Shown here one piece after another: positions 9,940 through 21,231 of a stretch of DNA of 64,000 nucleotides. A program made the position numbers and the translations under genes. Position 1 is the stretch's first letter; every line of letters starts with the position of its first letter. The notes below the pieces were generated by a model, which did not search any database, was not told where the DNA came from, and saw nothing but the letters and a program-made list of their open reading frames with translations. Origin of the DNA: Massospora cicadina (Eukaryota > Entomophthoromycota > Entomophthoromycetes > Entomophthorales > Entomophthoraceae); assembly GCA_022478985.1 (NCBI GenBank), contig JAKSZP010000020.1, positions 62,001 through 126,000 on the forward strand. The letters run 5' to 3'.

Positions 9940-10690
9940 AAAGTGGTGGAAGAGGTTGTCTCCAATGAGGTGGATAAACTTATCATGCAAGCGACGCTAG
10001 AGCTGTCAAACAGTCCATGGGCATCACTGGTGCTCATTGTAAAGAAAAAATGGCTCAAATCAAGTGGTTGTTGACTATCACAAATTCAATAATGTAACAA
10101 AAAATGATTTTACTCTCTCCTGCGGATTGATAATACGTTGGACCAATTGGGTGGGGCGATTTATTTTTCCATCATGGATCTGATCTCAGGGTACTGGAAG
10201 ATTGATTTGCCATCAGCGGAGCAGGAGAAATGCGCTATCATCACTTCAAGAGGGTTATTCCAGCTGACTTGCATGCCACAAGGGTTGTGTAACGCCCTGG
10301 CTACGTTCCAGCATGCCATGGATACGATTTTAGGTGATTTAAAGCTTTCCTGCGTTTTAGTTTGCCTCAATAATATCAATGTGTTCTCACAGACATTTAC
10401 AGAGCACCTCGCTCACTTGGAACAAGTGTTCCATCGCCTTGCTACCACTAATATAAAAATTAAGCCTCAGAAGTGTCATTTCTTTATAGAACAATTAGAA
10501 TACCTTGGGTTTTCATGGATTCAAACAGGCTTAAACCACAGCTGGCTAAGGTGAAAGCAATAAGCAAGATGACTCGCCCAGGTAATAAGTGGGATATTCA
10601 AGTGTTTTTGGGGATGGTTGGGTACTACTGACGGTTCATTCCCAATTTCAGTTGCATTGGGGCCCCGATTTTTGAGTTGTTAAAGAAAAT
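9940..10690 (+). pseudogene. Element B reverse transcriptase, broken
   Basis: The RT N-terminus (about 9946-10100) reads VEEVVSNEVDKLIMQATLEL then SPWASLVLIVKKK; the palm at 10138-10554 reads YFSIMDLISGYWKIDLP, LFQLTCMPQGLCNALATFQ, and EYLGF. The catalytic YxDD box is CLNN (VLVCLNNINVFS), so both catalytic Asp residues are lost. The thumb FLGMVGYY*RFIPNF follows, with TGA for the conserved Arg. RT would copy the genomic RNA; this copy is dead. Confidence 0.88.
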
Positions 10691-11165
10691 GAATTCCTTC
10701 AATTGGACAGAATGATGCCAGAACGCTTTTGACATGTTGCAAACCGCGTTAGCAAGCGCCCCCATTTTGCAATATCCCAACTTTGACAAACATTTCATAG
10801 TGCAAACAGACGCATCCCTCTCTTCTATAGGGGCAGTATTATCCTTGAAGGATGACGATGGCGTGGAGCATCCTGTTGCATTTTTTAGTCAAAGCTCAAA
10901 CTGTCACGAACAGAACTACACTGTTACCAAATGGGAGTGTTTAGCGGTGATCTACGCTTACAAACGGTTTTAGGTATATCTACACGGGGCAAGATTTTAA
11001 GTAGTGACGGATCATGCTTCCTTGCGCTGGCTGCAGAATCTTCTTGAACTGGAATGATGGCTCACACGTTGGGCACTGAAGCTCCAGGTGTATGATTTCG
11101 AGATTATACACCATCTGGGAGCAAAACATCAAAATGCAGATTGTCTTTCCTGGCTGCCAATGGTT
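10691..11165 (+). pseudogene. Element B RNase H, broken
   Basis: RNase H domain directly after RT: FIVQTDASLSSIGAVLS (first Asp), HPVAFFSQSSN, then TKWECLAVIYAYKRF (Glu), VVTDHASLRWL (second Asp) and HLGAKHQNADCLSWLP (last Asp, with the usual LSRLP now LSWLP). TAG and TGA stops interrupt at about 10974, 11000 and 11055. It would degrade the RNA strand of the hybrid during cDNA synthesis. Confidence 0.85.
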
Positions 11166-11329
11166 GCTATCATGGCGGATTTAGCTGACATAATGTACGA
11201 GAAGATGATGGCGAACAAATACCAGGATGAGCCGCCACAGGTGATCAAGGTATTAGACAGACTCAGGGAGGATACTTTCCTATGTGGGGAAGAACTATAT
11301 AAGTGGATTGGAGACTCGACGCTGAGTTT

Positions 11330-12380
11330 CCCTAAACCTTTGGCTAGACCCACAATTATTATGGATGCTCATCAGGCTGTAGGTCATGGAGGATTGCGGA
11401 AAATGCTGGAGTTTTTGTGACCCCAATACTACTTGGAGAGCATGCATTATGACATATTGGAAACGGTTAGTTGTTGCCATAAGTGTCAAGTAGAAAAGTC
11501 TTTCCACAAGAAGACCACATACCAGCTGGTTAAACCCCTGTTCGCCTGGCACACCGTTTCCATTTATGTAGTGGGACCTCTGCCAACTAGCGCCAAGCGA
11601 TCCAAGTATATAATCGTCGCCATTGATCATTTGACTTGATGGGTGGAGGCTAGGGCCTTCAACGACTTGGGCACGATCACCACTGCTAAGTTTATTATGG
11701 AGTGTGTTATACAGTGACACGTCTGCCTGCAGTTTATTCTAATGGATAATGGAACTAACTTCACTTCGCACATCCTGCCAAAGTTGAATGATTTAATGGC
11801 AATCTGCGGGGTTTTGACCACCACCTATCATCCAGGATCAAATGGAATGGTGGAGCGGGTCAATGGAACCCTAGTGAACATACTCTGTAAATTGGTAAAG
11901 GTGTTGATCCTCAGAATGGAGTGCCCTTCTAACTACAGCTGTGTCTGCATATAATATCAGCTATCATTAATCCACTGGTAAGAGCCCTTTACAACTGCTA
12001 TATGGGTGACATCTGGCTCAACCCGCCTTGCTCTACTCATGTGTAGAGGATACTGGTGAGGTGGACCCTCAGCGATATTTGAAGACCCTTATGGATACAC
12101 TGATCAAGCTGCAAATGGAAGCCTACTCCACTAGTTTGGCCAAGAAGATTTACAATCAAGCAGCCAATCAGAAGCGACGGAGAAGACTTCCACTGTTTGC
12201 TGTAGGAGACCTTGTCTTATTCCATGACCAGCACGTATTTGGGTAAAAAAACAAGCTCTCCAACATCTGGGCTAGGCTATTTGAGATAATCAAGAAAACT
12301 GGCATGGACGTCTACACTATTAAGGAACTTGCAGGGGGCCAGATTATCAACCAAGTTCATGCAAAGTTTTTTTGAGCATA
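11330..12380 (+). pseudogene. Element B integrase, broken
   Basis: The zinc-binding HHCC module reads MDAHQAVGHGGL then SCCHKCQVEK (11360-11500). In the core the first Asp is changed (IYVVGPLP for IDVVGPLP), the second is present ([11 protein letters not shown], about 11740) and the Glu is present ([13 protein letters not shown], about 11840). The C-terminal domain (12180-12375) reads FAVGDLVLFHDQ then WARLFEIIKKTG and INQVHAKFF, a GPY/F-like end with no chromodomain visible. TGA stops at former Arg codons recur (LT*WVEA, FL*PQYY). Confidence 0.87.
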
Positions 12381-12407
12381 TAAACAGTAAGAGCCTATCA
12401 TCCATTC

Positions 12408-12418
12408 AAAGGGGGTAA
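12408..12418 (+). other. Polypurine tract of element B
   Basis: AAAGGGGGTAA lies directly before the TG of the 3' LTR at 12419, the expected plus-strand primer site. Confidence 0.8.
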
Positions 12419-12902
12419 TGTCAGGAAGTTTATATGACTGGATGATATGCTACCTATATCTGCAGATCAGAGTATGAAATGAGATGAGTCTTGAGATTGT
12501 CAGGGAAGGTATATGAATAATAATTGATCAAAATGTCAATCATTTGGAAAATCAAGGGGAATTACGCCAGGATTCAATATAAATGTGAAATTTTCTAGAA
12601 AAGGGAGATGAATAGATGACTACCAAGCCAAGGATGCATCCAGCTGGGGAACCAAGATACAAAGAGTCATACAGAGGATTGAACGGTAAAGTCTTTTCCC
12701 AGTGATTAGGTGATTGCAGATAAGTCTGCAATTAGTATAAAGTTAATAAAGGTCGAAACAAGAAGCGTTTGCTCCATATAATAGTTTATTAAGTTTTTAA
12801 TAAAAGTCAGCGATCTTCATATCATCCGATATGGTTGCTCAGTGGCTAATGTCCTGTGCAAACTGACTCAGCAGAATCAAGCATATACTCTGAGAAACAA
12901 CA
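12419..12902 (+). repeat. 3' LTR of element B
   Basis: Begins TGTCAGGAAG and ends AAACAACA, 484 bp, against 483 bp for the 5' LTR. Differences are scattered and mostly A/G or C/T. The repeat array resumes immediately after it. Confidence 0.92.
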
Positions 12903-13130
12903 GGTTGTTTCCCAGAGCAGTATTTATAGGAGTCGCCACAAGTGAAATATCCATAGCCAGATATCTAAAATGATAAATAATAACTCAGCTTCACAGACCT
13001 TTCAACCCTTGAGTTCTCCCAAAAAGAAGGTATTGAATTAGAAATAGCCTCCATTTTAAAATAGAATTGGGGTTTCCAAAAGCAGTATTTATAGGAGTCG
13101 CTAATGGTGAAACGCTTGTGTCCAAATTAT
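12903..13130. repeat. ~165-bp tandem repeat, right part
   Basis: Continuation of the array at 5291-5550. The anchor GCAGTATTTATAGG occurs at 12917 and 13082, a spacing of 165 bases (55 codons). Across element B, after removing one TSD copy, the spacing is 164. In minus sense one frame reads LVATPINTALGN and PLATPINTAFGN in these units and TVASPINIAPKN in the unit left of B, so the repeat may once have been coding. Confidence 0.7.
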
Positions 13131-13472
13131 TGGAACCCCCTTTGATTGAGGCAAGAATTTACATAGAAGAGCACCAATTATAGGATCAACGGAAGGAAGT
13201 GAATCCCGCCAACCTGATTGTCCAATGGCTGCTGATAATGCTACTCTGGGACAATGACGTTCTGACAATGTCATCCACTTTAGGGCCTGGACCCAACTTA
13301 AATATTTATATAAAATAGACCCAAAGACATCCCAACTAAATGGGTGCAAAGAGCCCATAGTAGGTTTGGAAAGAAGAGAAAATGGGTTGCCTAGATTACA
13401 GAAGGCGTTTTGATGTAATTAATTTGACCAACCATCTGGGATATATTGTTTTTATATATATTTAATTTTATA
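13131..13472 (-). other. Non-repeat stretch with TATA-like motif, ends in LINE TSD
   Basis: I see no recognisable gene. In minus sense there is a TATA-like TTATATAAATATT (about 13300-13320). Downstream of it the minus strand stays open for 86 codons (13358 to 13101) without a recognisable product and runs into the tandem repeat. It may be the 5' flank of the repeat-bearing remnant. Positions 13458-13472 are the left copy of the LINE-1 target-site duplication. Confidence 0.4.
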
Positions 13473-13552
13473 TTTTAAATCAAAATTTTATTTGGGGAAG
13501 GCCAACCAGGGGACAGACACTTCTGATAGAACATTAAACAATAAAATGAACT

Positions 13553-14445
13553 TCAGCGAGAGGAGGGCACCCCAGAGAAGCAAACGCTATCTCCTGTTGC
13601 TAGTGGGAACGCCAAGAGAAGGAAGGGGGTCACGTGTGTAGGGGCTTGCGCCCCTATTGAGCATGTATGTAAGAAGGGGTCTGAAACGATGAACCAAACT
13701 GGGAACCAGGATGAGACCATCTGGCGACGATGAGATGGGAGGTACACGAACATCCACGCTTGAAAATGGTCTACAAGGTGCAACTGGAACTGGCGTATAG
13801 CTTCCTGGAGGGTGGGAGTGGAGCCTGAGATAGCATCCAAGACAATTGTATGGATAGTCCACATAGCGATTGCAACTACTAAGGCATGGAGAGAAGATGG
13901 TAGAGGGGAAACCATGGACAAAGAAAATATGTCCTGAGATAGGCTGAAGGGCTGATCCTGATCTTGGCGAAATAGACGTTGTACCTCACGCCATATCGCT
14001 TTTGAGGGAGGGCACTCTTCCAGGCGTTGAACCAACGTTCCATACTGGACACACACGATGCAAGATGAGTGCAAAGCGTTAGAGCGCTCAGCAGTATGGT
14101 ATACTCATCTCAAGCAGCGCCACACATGGGAACAAATATGCAGCTGCAGAAGAGGGTGGTGAGCGTACTTCCATATGGCTTTCTGGGTATCTAGGGAGTA
14201 GGGGATGTCCACCATGTCCAGGTAGTCCACCCTGGCTATGGTAGGGGACCTCATGGGTATCACTCCGTTCAGAATGGGTAGTCCTTGTACTTCCTGGGTG
14301 AACTGACGAGTAGGGCGCCCCCTCTGGGCAATGTGCCCACAGATGAAAATTCTCTACTCAGTGCTCCGCATGGAGAGGAGGATCCTTTTGAAGTGGAGTG
14401 ACGTCCCATGTGGGCCCGCAGCAGAAGGATGTGAGGCGAAATATT
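13553..14445 (-). pseudogene. LINE-1 ORF2 C-terminal zinc region
   Basis: Minus-sense translation gives SSCIVCVQYGTLVQRLEECP then PSKAIWREVQRLF (about 13960-14070). This is the CX2C...C cysteine module followed by P.K.IW..V that closes ORF2 in many L1-like elements of fungi; the usual histidine is not visible here. The stretch 14095-14445 links it to the RT thumb with a stop near 14088. Its role in the family is thought to be RNA or DNA contact during target-primed reverse transcription. Confidence 0.65.
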
Positions 14446-15775
14446 TTAACAAAGAGTGGGGGTGGGTAGGATTGCTGAGGCCAGGGTGCGGGAGAAGTTA
14501 AAGTGGGATGCGCGGGACCAGTGCTGGGCTGAGATCATAGGGTTGGTGACAGCAGCAATCCAGGTGCCAAGGATTTTGGCAGCATGGGCCTCAAAGTTGA
14601 GCAGGCCCATACCACCACTATGGCGAGGGCCAAACATGACATCCAGGCGCACCGGCAATGGCGGCCTAACCAAAGCAAACTTGCAGAAGGGCGTATAATG
14701 ACTTGAAAAAACAAGGGGAAAAAGAGATGGCGTGGCCCCAAACCATACTTTAGAAAGGAGCATATAGTTGGCTAGCACTATCATGCCTGTAAGGGAGGTC
14801 TGACGGGCTCTGAGGGAAGCTATGCATTTTGTAACGTTGTCTAGGATATGGTTTTCCATCACCGTTGAGGCGTACCCTCCCGCCTTTAGCCACACCCCCA
14901 AATAGCGGACAGGGCCAACGGTGGGGTTTGGCACAAAGGGGAGCACAAGCGGGGCAGTTTGGGGTGGGCAGGGCAAGCGATCCCATGAGAAAGTTGAAGC
15001 AGGAAGAAAACGGGGCGCTGGGGTCCCAGCGGGATTGATACCAACCAAGGAGAACAATTTCGGTTTTGGAGGCGTTAAGTGCAGCATTACTTACCCTGGA
15101 CTAAACCTGGATAGTAGCTTCAAGCGCTCGTGTATAATGATTTTTAGAGACCCCAACCACACAATCATCAACAAACGCCATCATCTTGACTGGTGCTTGG
15201 TCTTGCACATGGACACCAGTAAGGCGGACATTCACATTTTGAAGAAGTGGGTCAAGGCTGAAGCTATACAAGAGTGGGCTAAGAGGGTCCCCTTGGCATA
15301 GGTCCCTTTGAGGCGGACTACATTCGTGAGGAAGCCAGGGCCACGCACAGCCATTGTGGCGGATTCTGTGAGCAACATCATCCAATTAATGAAACGAAAG
15401 GGGAGGTGGAACTTGTGGAGGCAGGCTCTGAGGTAATCCCAGGTGACTCTATCATAGGCCTTCTGCTGTTCTAAAAAAACAAGTGCTCCAGAAGCTGTGG
15501 ATTGACAAACGTTGGCTAAGGTGTGCATGTTATCCCAAATCGACCTTTTTAGGACAAAACCAAATTGTTCAGGGGAAATGAGAGCAGAGGCAACTACCCC
15601 TAGGCGGTTTGGCATGATTTCAATAAATATTTTTGTGTCTGTATTAGTGAGTGAAATGGGGCGCCAGTTGGCCAAGTCCAGCTTATCCCCTTTCTTGTAT
15701 AACGTTATCATGAAGGCCTCTTGCCCTCCAGGAAGGAGATGCATTTCCATAAGTAATTGGTTTATAAAGGCAAGC
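14446..15775 (-). pseudogene. LINE-1 reverse transcriptase (ORF2), frameshifted
   Basis: RT of the non-LTR type. In sense order: AFMITLYKKGDKLDLANWRP, ISLTNTDTKIF, LISPEQFGFVLKRSIWDN, LVFLEQQKAYDRV.WDY (15232-15775), then after a frameshift near 15300 QGDPLSPLLYSFSLDPLL and MMAFVDDCVVGV (15101-15300), then PVRYLGVWL and the thumb (14446-15087). The catalytic FVDD is intact, which is unusual in this window. The frameshift before QGDPLSP and a stop at about 15088 inactivate it. The N-terminal RT edge is cut by the solo LTR. Confidence 0.88.
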
Positions 15776-17199
15776 TGTAAGTTCCAGAGAACGTCCCCTG
15801 GCTGTTGATTGGGCCCTCTTCCCATTCCTGAGTAAAAAGACACTGAAGAGGATAGCAGTACCCCTCATTACTCAGGGCGATCTCGCTCACATAGTAGATG
15901 AGCAATGGGTAACAGCTCTTCCGCTTTGGATCCCACCCCCAGTACCCACACTCACCTCAGCAGAACTGTTACAGGAAATTGGCAAAATCTGCGCCAAGAT
16001 TGTCAAATTGAAATTGAATGGATCTAATTTGAGTGGCAATATGGCTGATGCCCGAATCTCAAATGGCCGGGAAGGCATGAAAACAGAGTTATTGGTCAGA
16101 ATGCCTGACAGTTCCAATTTGACCAATATGCTGATCAAACAAAGCACCCTCCTACCAAAGCCATCGAGGATCATCCTTGACGATCAGGCTATAGCATTGG
16201 GCGCCACCAACAAGGGTTTGAAGCCCCCAGTTGGCAATACAGGCGTTGCAGCTGATGTGATGCCACTGACTGAATGAACGGTCCAGCAACTGAGCGCGGG
16301 GTGGGTTGGGTGTCCTGAACCCATTCCCAACCAAATGGACCCACCCCTATGTGGGGTGGCCTTGGGGGATTCCTGTCACTTGTTGGGCCAAATGCCCTCA
16401 TGACAACCATCAGAAATGTAGCTGAGCCTTGGTTTGGACGTTCAAGATCAAAACAACAGCGACTCAGCCCACCACCAAATTTTGCAATGTCAGTTCTCAA
16501 GGAAAAATCCGCCCATTCCCAAACAATTCGCCAGTTAGGTCAAAATTGCAGGACCTGATCCCAGCTTGTCACTACCCTAATCGACCACTATTTAATCAGT
16601 TGCATAGCACTGAGAAAATTGTTGGTCAATTTTATTCCTTTTCTTTCAATAAAATTTTGACAAAAAACCAAACAATTTTTATAATCTCTTCTGACTGCAT
16701 CCCTGATGGCGTTTCCCTGATGGCCTGTTAATCCATATACCAGATGGGCTCTACCAGTCCTCTTGGTCACTATGGCCCCCTCCGTCATCAATTGGGTTCA
16801 GTGAGTCTGATATTTTTGGCTCTACAACCTCATTATCACTAACTTCCAGCAGCAATACATGGGGATCTTGTGGCCATATGTCCACCAATTGCAAGAGAGT
16901 ATCCATCTCCTTGCTGCTCCGATTGAAATGGGCCCATACGCCGAGGATCTTGTCAAGAACATCTCAGTAATCCCACCCCCTGAAGCAAGGCCCCCTGGGA
17001 TCAGGAGTGGGTTCAGTGTAATTAGTCGTCAGGATCATCCTTACCATTGTGCTGCACCAACAATTCGTCATTTCCCAATGCCCAGCACCATATCAAGTCA
17101 TTTGGTTGGCAATGCCTCTGGCATTCTGGCTTGCTTTTTGGGTGCTTACGCATCCTGACTGGCAGGCCAGTCTAAACTTCTTCTGCCATTTACATGACA
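15776..17199. repeat. Solo LTR of family H inserted in LINE-1
   Basis: Begins TGTAAGTTCCAG and ends CATGACA, 1424 bp, with 5-bp flanks CAAGC (15771-15775) and TAAGC (17200-17204), a TSD with one C/T change. It is homologous over most of its length to 48108-49229, which sits at a different site in LINE-2. Shared landmarks include CCTATGTGGGGTGGCC and CTGAGAAAATTGTTGGTCAA. No protein motif is visible, so I read it as an LTR and not as coding DNA. Open frames here on either strand of up to about 100 codons have no recognisable content. Confidence 0.8.
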
Positions 17200-17204
17200 T
17201 AAGC

Positions 17205-18300
17205 AGTAAGGAGGAAAATTTTTGAAATACTACTCATAGAACACATAAAGGATGATATCTGGGCCTGGGCATTTTCTATATGGTGCACCACAAATAGCAG
17301 AACAGAGTTCGTCCTGAGTAATCAAATTCATCAACTCCAGAAAATGGGAAATGGTGCAGATATGTGCGCTTTTGAGAAAATTGTCCACTTTGGTTTGCAG
17401 AACTGAATCAGATCAATATAATTTGGAGTATTAGTTGTGTATTTTGATAACCACTTTGGCCGGTGTATATGTGATGGAGTGGTCTGGACTTCACACCTGT
17501 GTGCAGGCCAAGCTCTGGCGCGGTGTGAAGAATTTTTGAAAAAGTAAGTGTAACACATATTGCCTCTGTTATATGCTTTGCTTTATACTGAACACAAACA
17601 AGATGATTGTGTTTTCCTACCATTGCGTTGAGGCGATCAGACACTTCCGACCACTTGTGACCCCAAGCTGGGCTGTATTCTGCAGTGGGGATGTTAGACT
17701 CCAGATGGTCTACTTCTGCCAGCATGTGCAAAATGACTGCTGAGGAAGTACGCAAGTGATATGAGGAGAGGTGGTGAGCCTGGTGGATTGTGCTCGCTTT
17801 GAAAGTTAGCCAGGTGGAGTTGGGTCTGCACATAATGGTGCAGTAAAAGCCAGAGACGAAGTCACAGTTTCCACCAACAAGGAAATCTTGGTGACGAAAT
17901 CTCAGTGGGGTGGAGTTTGCATCACTTCAGCGCCTGAGCCACTGGATTGGACAAGCGGAAGGTAACTGATACCATTCTATGTTCAGATAAATTGATTTTC
18001 ATCATGGTAAAGTGGGAAATTTGGGATTGAAATTTCAACGGCGCAAGAATAAGGTCATGTGGGTCATGGACCTTAGCTGGCTGTTGTGCACATGGGGGTG
18101 CGACATGTTATTGAGTAGCAGTGATAATGTGGCAGAGTATTGAACAACCCTAGGGTGGCTTTTAGAACATAAGGTTCAACGTGCCCCTGAGGGGGTGTAG
18201 GTGATGAGGGCCAGCGGTCTGTGGTTGGGTTTGTCCTGCAGTTCATGTCACCAACAACAAATGGGTCAGGGGGTAGTGGAAGGGAATTGATGGCTGAGAA
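17205..18300 (-). pseudogene. LINE-1 ORF2 linker and endonuclease C-terminus
   Basis: Minus-sense coding remnants joining endonuclease to RT. The longest open run (17833-17408) includes LAEVDHLESN and EYSPAWGHKWSEV, which is repeated in LINE-2 at 47151-47393 (AEVDHLENNV, PSWRHKWAEV). The endonuclease C-terminal part (17840-18300) is broken by stops but aligns with the better-kept LINE-2 copy (47365-47907), which retains the final DH motif. Confidence 0.65.
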
Positions 18301-18690
18301 GAATTCCTGACAATCTCATGCACAGGTTGGGACATAAATGTTGACAACAGCATGCACTTCGTCTTCCCACAAAAAGGTGACTACAAGGATGCAGCCATCG
18401 AGGTATGATGTTGATGAAATGAATTTAAAACTATGGTTCACTTGAACAAGCACCCCACAGTGCGTAGACCAAAAGGAAAGGGAAGGGAGGAGCATGGTTG
18501 CCCATGCTTCCTCTGCACCGTGCAGACAGTGGGTTTCCTTAATGGCCAGGATATACACGGGTAAATTATTTTTTAAAAAACTCAGTTTCCTAGCCCAGGA
18601 CAGCGAGGCCTTGAATCCAGCGATGTTCAATGTCCCTAAAGTAAAGGCTCCCCCATCACACCTTAGGTGCAAGGAGAAGGGCACCCATGC
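18301..18690 (-). pseudogene. LINE-1 APE-type endonuclease (ORF2 N-terminus)
   Basis: Minus-sense 18684-18316 reads LGTLNIAGFKASLSWARKL, VYILAIKETHC, FWSTHCGVLVQV and VVNIYVPT. These are the N-terminal motifs of the exonuclease-endonuclease-phosphatase fold: Asn of TLN, Glu of the ET motif, and Tyr/Pro of IY.P. The enzyme nicks target DNA for target-primed reverse transcription. The start shown is the first Met of the frame and may not be original. A stop follows near 18316. Confidence 0.8.
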
Positions 18691-20090
18691 CCTTCAGCCT
18701 TCTTGTTCTCAGCATGTCACTGTTTGGAAGCACGGGTATTATGTACTATGGAGTATGGTTTGGTATGGGAAGCTTTAGCTGTGGGGTTCACATTGGCTTT
18801 TGCCTTTTGCTTTTTCCCCACTGTGGGACGAATTTTTGGCTTTGTGTGCACTTGCGGTGCACCATTGCATGAAGGTGGAATTTTGGCAGGGATATTGTTG
18901 AGTGACTCAGTTCCAATTGATGCTTGGTAGCATTGGTTGGGTGAAACTGACTCACCCATCAGGTATTCAGCTTAGGTGGCCCAATATTATTGGTGGAAAG
19001 ATTTGCAAGCCACTTCCACCATGAATATCTTGATGTCCTCCTGGAGCTGGGCTGGCAGGATTGCAGATGAGGTCTTGGCTGCCTCCTTGGCCACCGCCTT
19101 GCAGGCCTGCTTGGCCTTCTTACGCTCCTGTGGGGACACTGGTTTTACTTGAATGTAGAACCCTGGAGCTCCCCATGGGAAGGCTGCGTTGTTGTCTACT
19201 TCCAGTTCATAGTGGGCATCTGCACCACACATTGCTTCCAGGATTATTTCAGTTTGGGTAATGCTCTCCTTGGCAGGGCAGGTATGGGCCTTGTGGCCAA
19301 AAGCATGACAAAAAGTACAGATAGGAGGCGCGCTATCCATGGTGACCCTAAATGGGTGGGAATCTTGCCCATTGATTTCTACAAAAGTGGTATGAGGATT
19401 TGGGTCAAATCTTCCGCTATCTCCACAGATGTGGTTAGAACAGCAATCGCTTTGCCCGCGCACAGGTCTGGCATGAGTGAGAAGTGATGCATCTTGAAGG
19501 AATGAACTTCCTCATATTCAGCGAGCCCAGCCTTCAGGTGGTGCTCCAACACAGTGTGCTTGACTGTTTTAGGTAGGAAGTCAAAAGTTATAAAAATTTG
19601 GTTCAATTTAGTCCAGCGGGTGCACTTTATTTCAACTACCCATTGACCATCTGGGAGGTCCACCACTACTTGCACTTTTGGGGCTTCATCTGCTGCATTT
19701 TTGTTTTTAAAACCAAGATCCAGCCAACCGCGAGGCATGGAGTGTGGTGCGACATACACCGCATTCAGGAAATGTGTGTTTACATCTCCACAAAACTTCT
19801 CTCAAAGCGTCATTTGTTGAATATACAGGAAAACATGCACCCCATGTTCCACTAACAATAGTGGTTGGGAGTGCGGCGTATTGATGAACTGGTTGCAGCA
19901 TGCTTGCCATGCCAAAATTTCTGGGGAAATGGTAACTGCCAGTTTTTTATTATTAATTCTATCTATTCCACCAGATTTGCTGGGGCATTTATGAAACTTG
20001 GTTGATATGGGGCTTACACCTGTGCCCTTAACTTTACTCGCCAAACTGCTCCCCAACATTGGGTGAAAACTAATCTCCTCGATGAGATTA
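18691..20090 (-). pseudogene. LINE-1 ORF1 zinc-knuckle protein, frameshifted
   Basis: ORF1-type nucleic-acid-binding protein. In sense order: a first Met at 20059 and basic segment, then VAPHSMPRGWLDLGFKN and VVVDLPDGQWVVEIKC (19759-19379), then PPICTFCHAFGHKAHTC (about 19300), a clean CX2CX4HX4C knuckle, then an acidic stretch and a Lys/Ala-rich tail PQERKKAKQACKAVAKEAAK (18987-19140). At least two frameshifts, near 19800 and 19420, break it. The tail resembles a coiled coil. LINE-2 has the same protein in worse condition. Confidence 0.75.
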
Positions 20091-20171
20091 TCAAATTTGC
20101 CTATAATTGAATTAAATTTGTTGCAAAAGTGTTTGCAACGAGAGAGAAAAGTTTTAATATTTAATTTTATA

Positions 20172-21231
20172 GTTGACTATACTTAGATAAAGAATTTAAC
20201 CCAAATATGTTAATTGATAATGTGCATCATTCATTTTCATATAAGGTTGGTCAATTATTCATTTACTATTAATGAAATCCCCAAACCCACCAGTGCATTT
20301 CTTATTCCTGATAATCATCAGCCACCAACGTCATTTCCTCAATAGCCTTATGCCTCTTGTTTTAGTTCTGCTAATATGCTATTTTAAACCGCGTCAGCAT
20401 AAAAACATTATTAATATGGTATCTTATAGTCATTGTGGCCAACCACTGGTAACTTAACTACATATGGCATATTTTAATTACAACTGGATATTAATCTTAC
20501 GTTGGAAATGCCCTAAGCCCTATTCACTCACTTTCCAGCCTAGTTTGGAAACTACAATGGTAGTTTACCAATTTTAAGTGCTTCTTAGTAACCATGAAAT
20601 TCACCAATGAGATTTCTGGTAGAGAAAGCATATCTAAGCGAGATTTTAAACTGTAACGATTTTTCCCTTAAGCATCTAGTTTTTAGTCTAATATTAAACT
20701 TAGTAAAGCGAACCACACAGTCACTGACAGTACTAAATACTAAAGTGTACTCACTTATTTTTATAGATAAAATCCTCATTTCTGTAACCAAGGTTTCCTT
20801 TGATTAAGTCTTTACCCTTATTGTTGTCCTCAACAGCATCTGGTTTGGTTGTGTATATTGACCTGTACATCAAAATATGACGCCTAAGCGCTGATTTCAA
20901 CACATTTCAAACTTCTATTGCTTTCCAAAACTTAAATTGAGATCTAAAACTAAAAATACTCAGTCAACGGCACTGGAGGAAAAAATTCAGCATTTTAAAG
21001 CCAAAAGAGGGCGAGTGAGGGCTGAATATAAAAGTGATAGAATCATCTGAAGAGATAGAAGCTTGTGCAGCAGGACCCCAGAAAGTCCAAAAACCACCAG
21101 GCAAGTTCAGGAAGGGCTGTAATCCTCCTGCAAACAGTAAGGAAATGATACGCTGAGCTGTGCAACAACTAAGATCAATGATAACACCACTGTAAGGAGC
21201 CTAGCAATAATGGCAATCAGCCAACACATCC
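20172..21231. other. AT-rich stretch, no gene seen
   Basis: About 1 kb of AT-rich sequence between the LINE-1 TSD and the A-family LTR. The longest open frames are under 70 codons on both strands and show no protein motif. I see no tRNA, tandem repeat or LTR ends in it. It may be old host intergenic DNA or a fully eroded element. Confidence 0.5.

Larger units (their letters stand above)
5551..12902 (+). mobile_element. Element B: complete but inactive Ty3/Gypsy retrotransposon
   Basis: Full-length plus-strand element with LTRs 5551-6033 and 12419-12902, PBS 6035-6051, gag with CCHC knuckle, protease, dUTPase-like domain, RT, RNase H, integrase and polypurine tract. The flanking 5 bp are GGTTT (5546-5550) and GGTTG (12903-12907), a TSD with one change. 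It inserted into a ~165-bp tandem repeat. The LTRs differ by eye at roughly one base in ten, mostly transitions, so the copy is old. The coding strand is largely collinear with the family; most breaks are TGA or TAG stops at arginine or glutamine positions. Confidence 0.92.
13473..20156 (-). mobile_element. LINE-1: decayed L1-like non-LTR retrotransposon
   Basis: Minus-strand LINE with ORF1 (zinc-knuckle protein) at 20059-18987 and ORF2 (APE endonuclease, RT, C-terminal zinc motif) at 18684-13553. It is flanked by a perfect 15-bp TSD ATATTTAATTTTATA at 13458-13472 and 20157-20171. The 3' end in sense orientation is AATAAAATTTTGATTTAAAA, an A-rich tail. It carries a solo LTR (15776-17199). A homologous copy, LINE-2, lies at 44580-50940. 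Excluding the solo LTR and its TSD it is about 5.26 kb, close to full length. Confidence 0.9.

Noticed and set aside
15887..17158. Several open frames of 60-100 codons on both strands
   Set aside because: They fall in the family H solo LTR, which has TG...CA ends and a TSD; the frames are not kept in the homologous LTR at 48108-49229.
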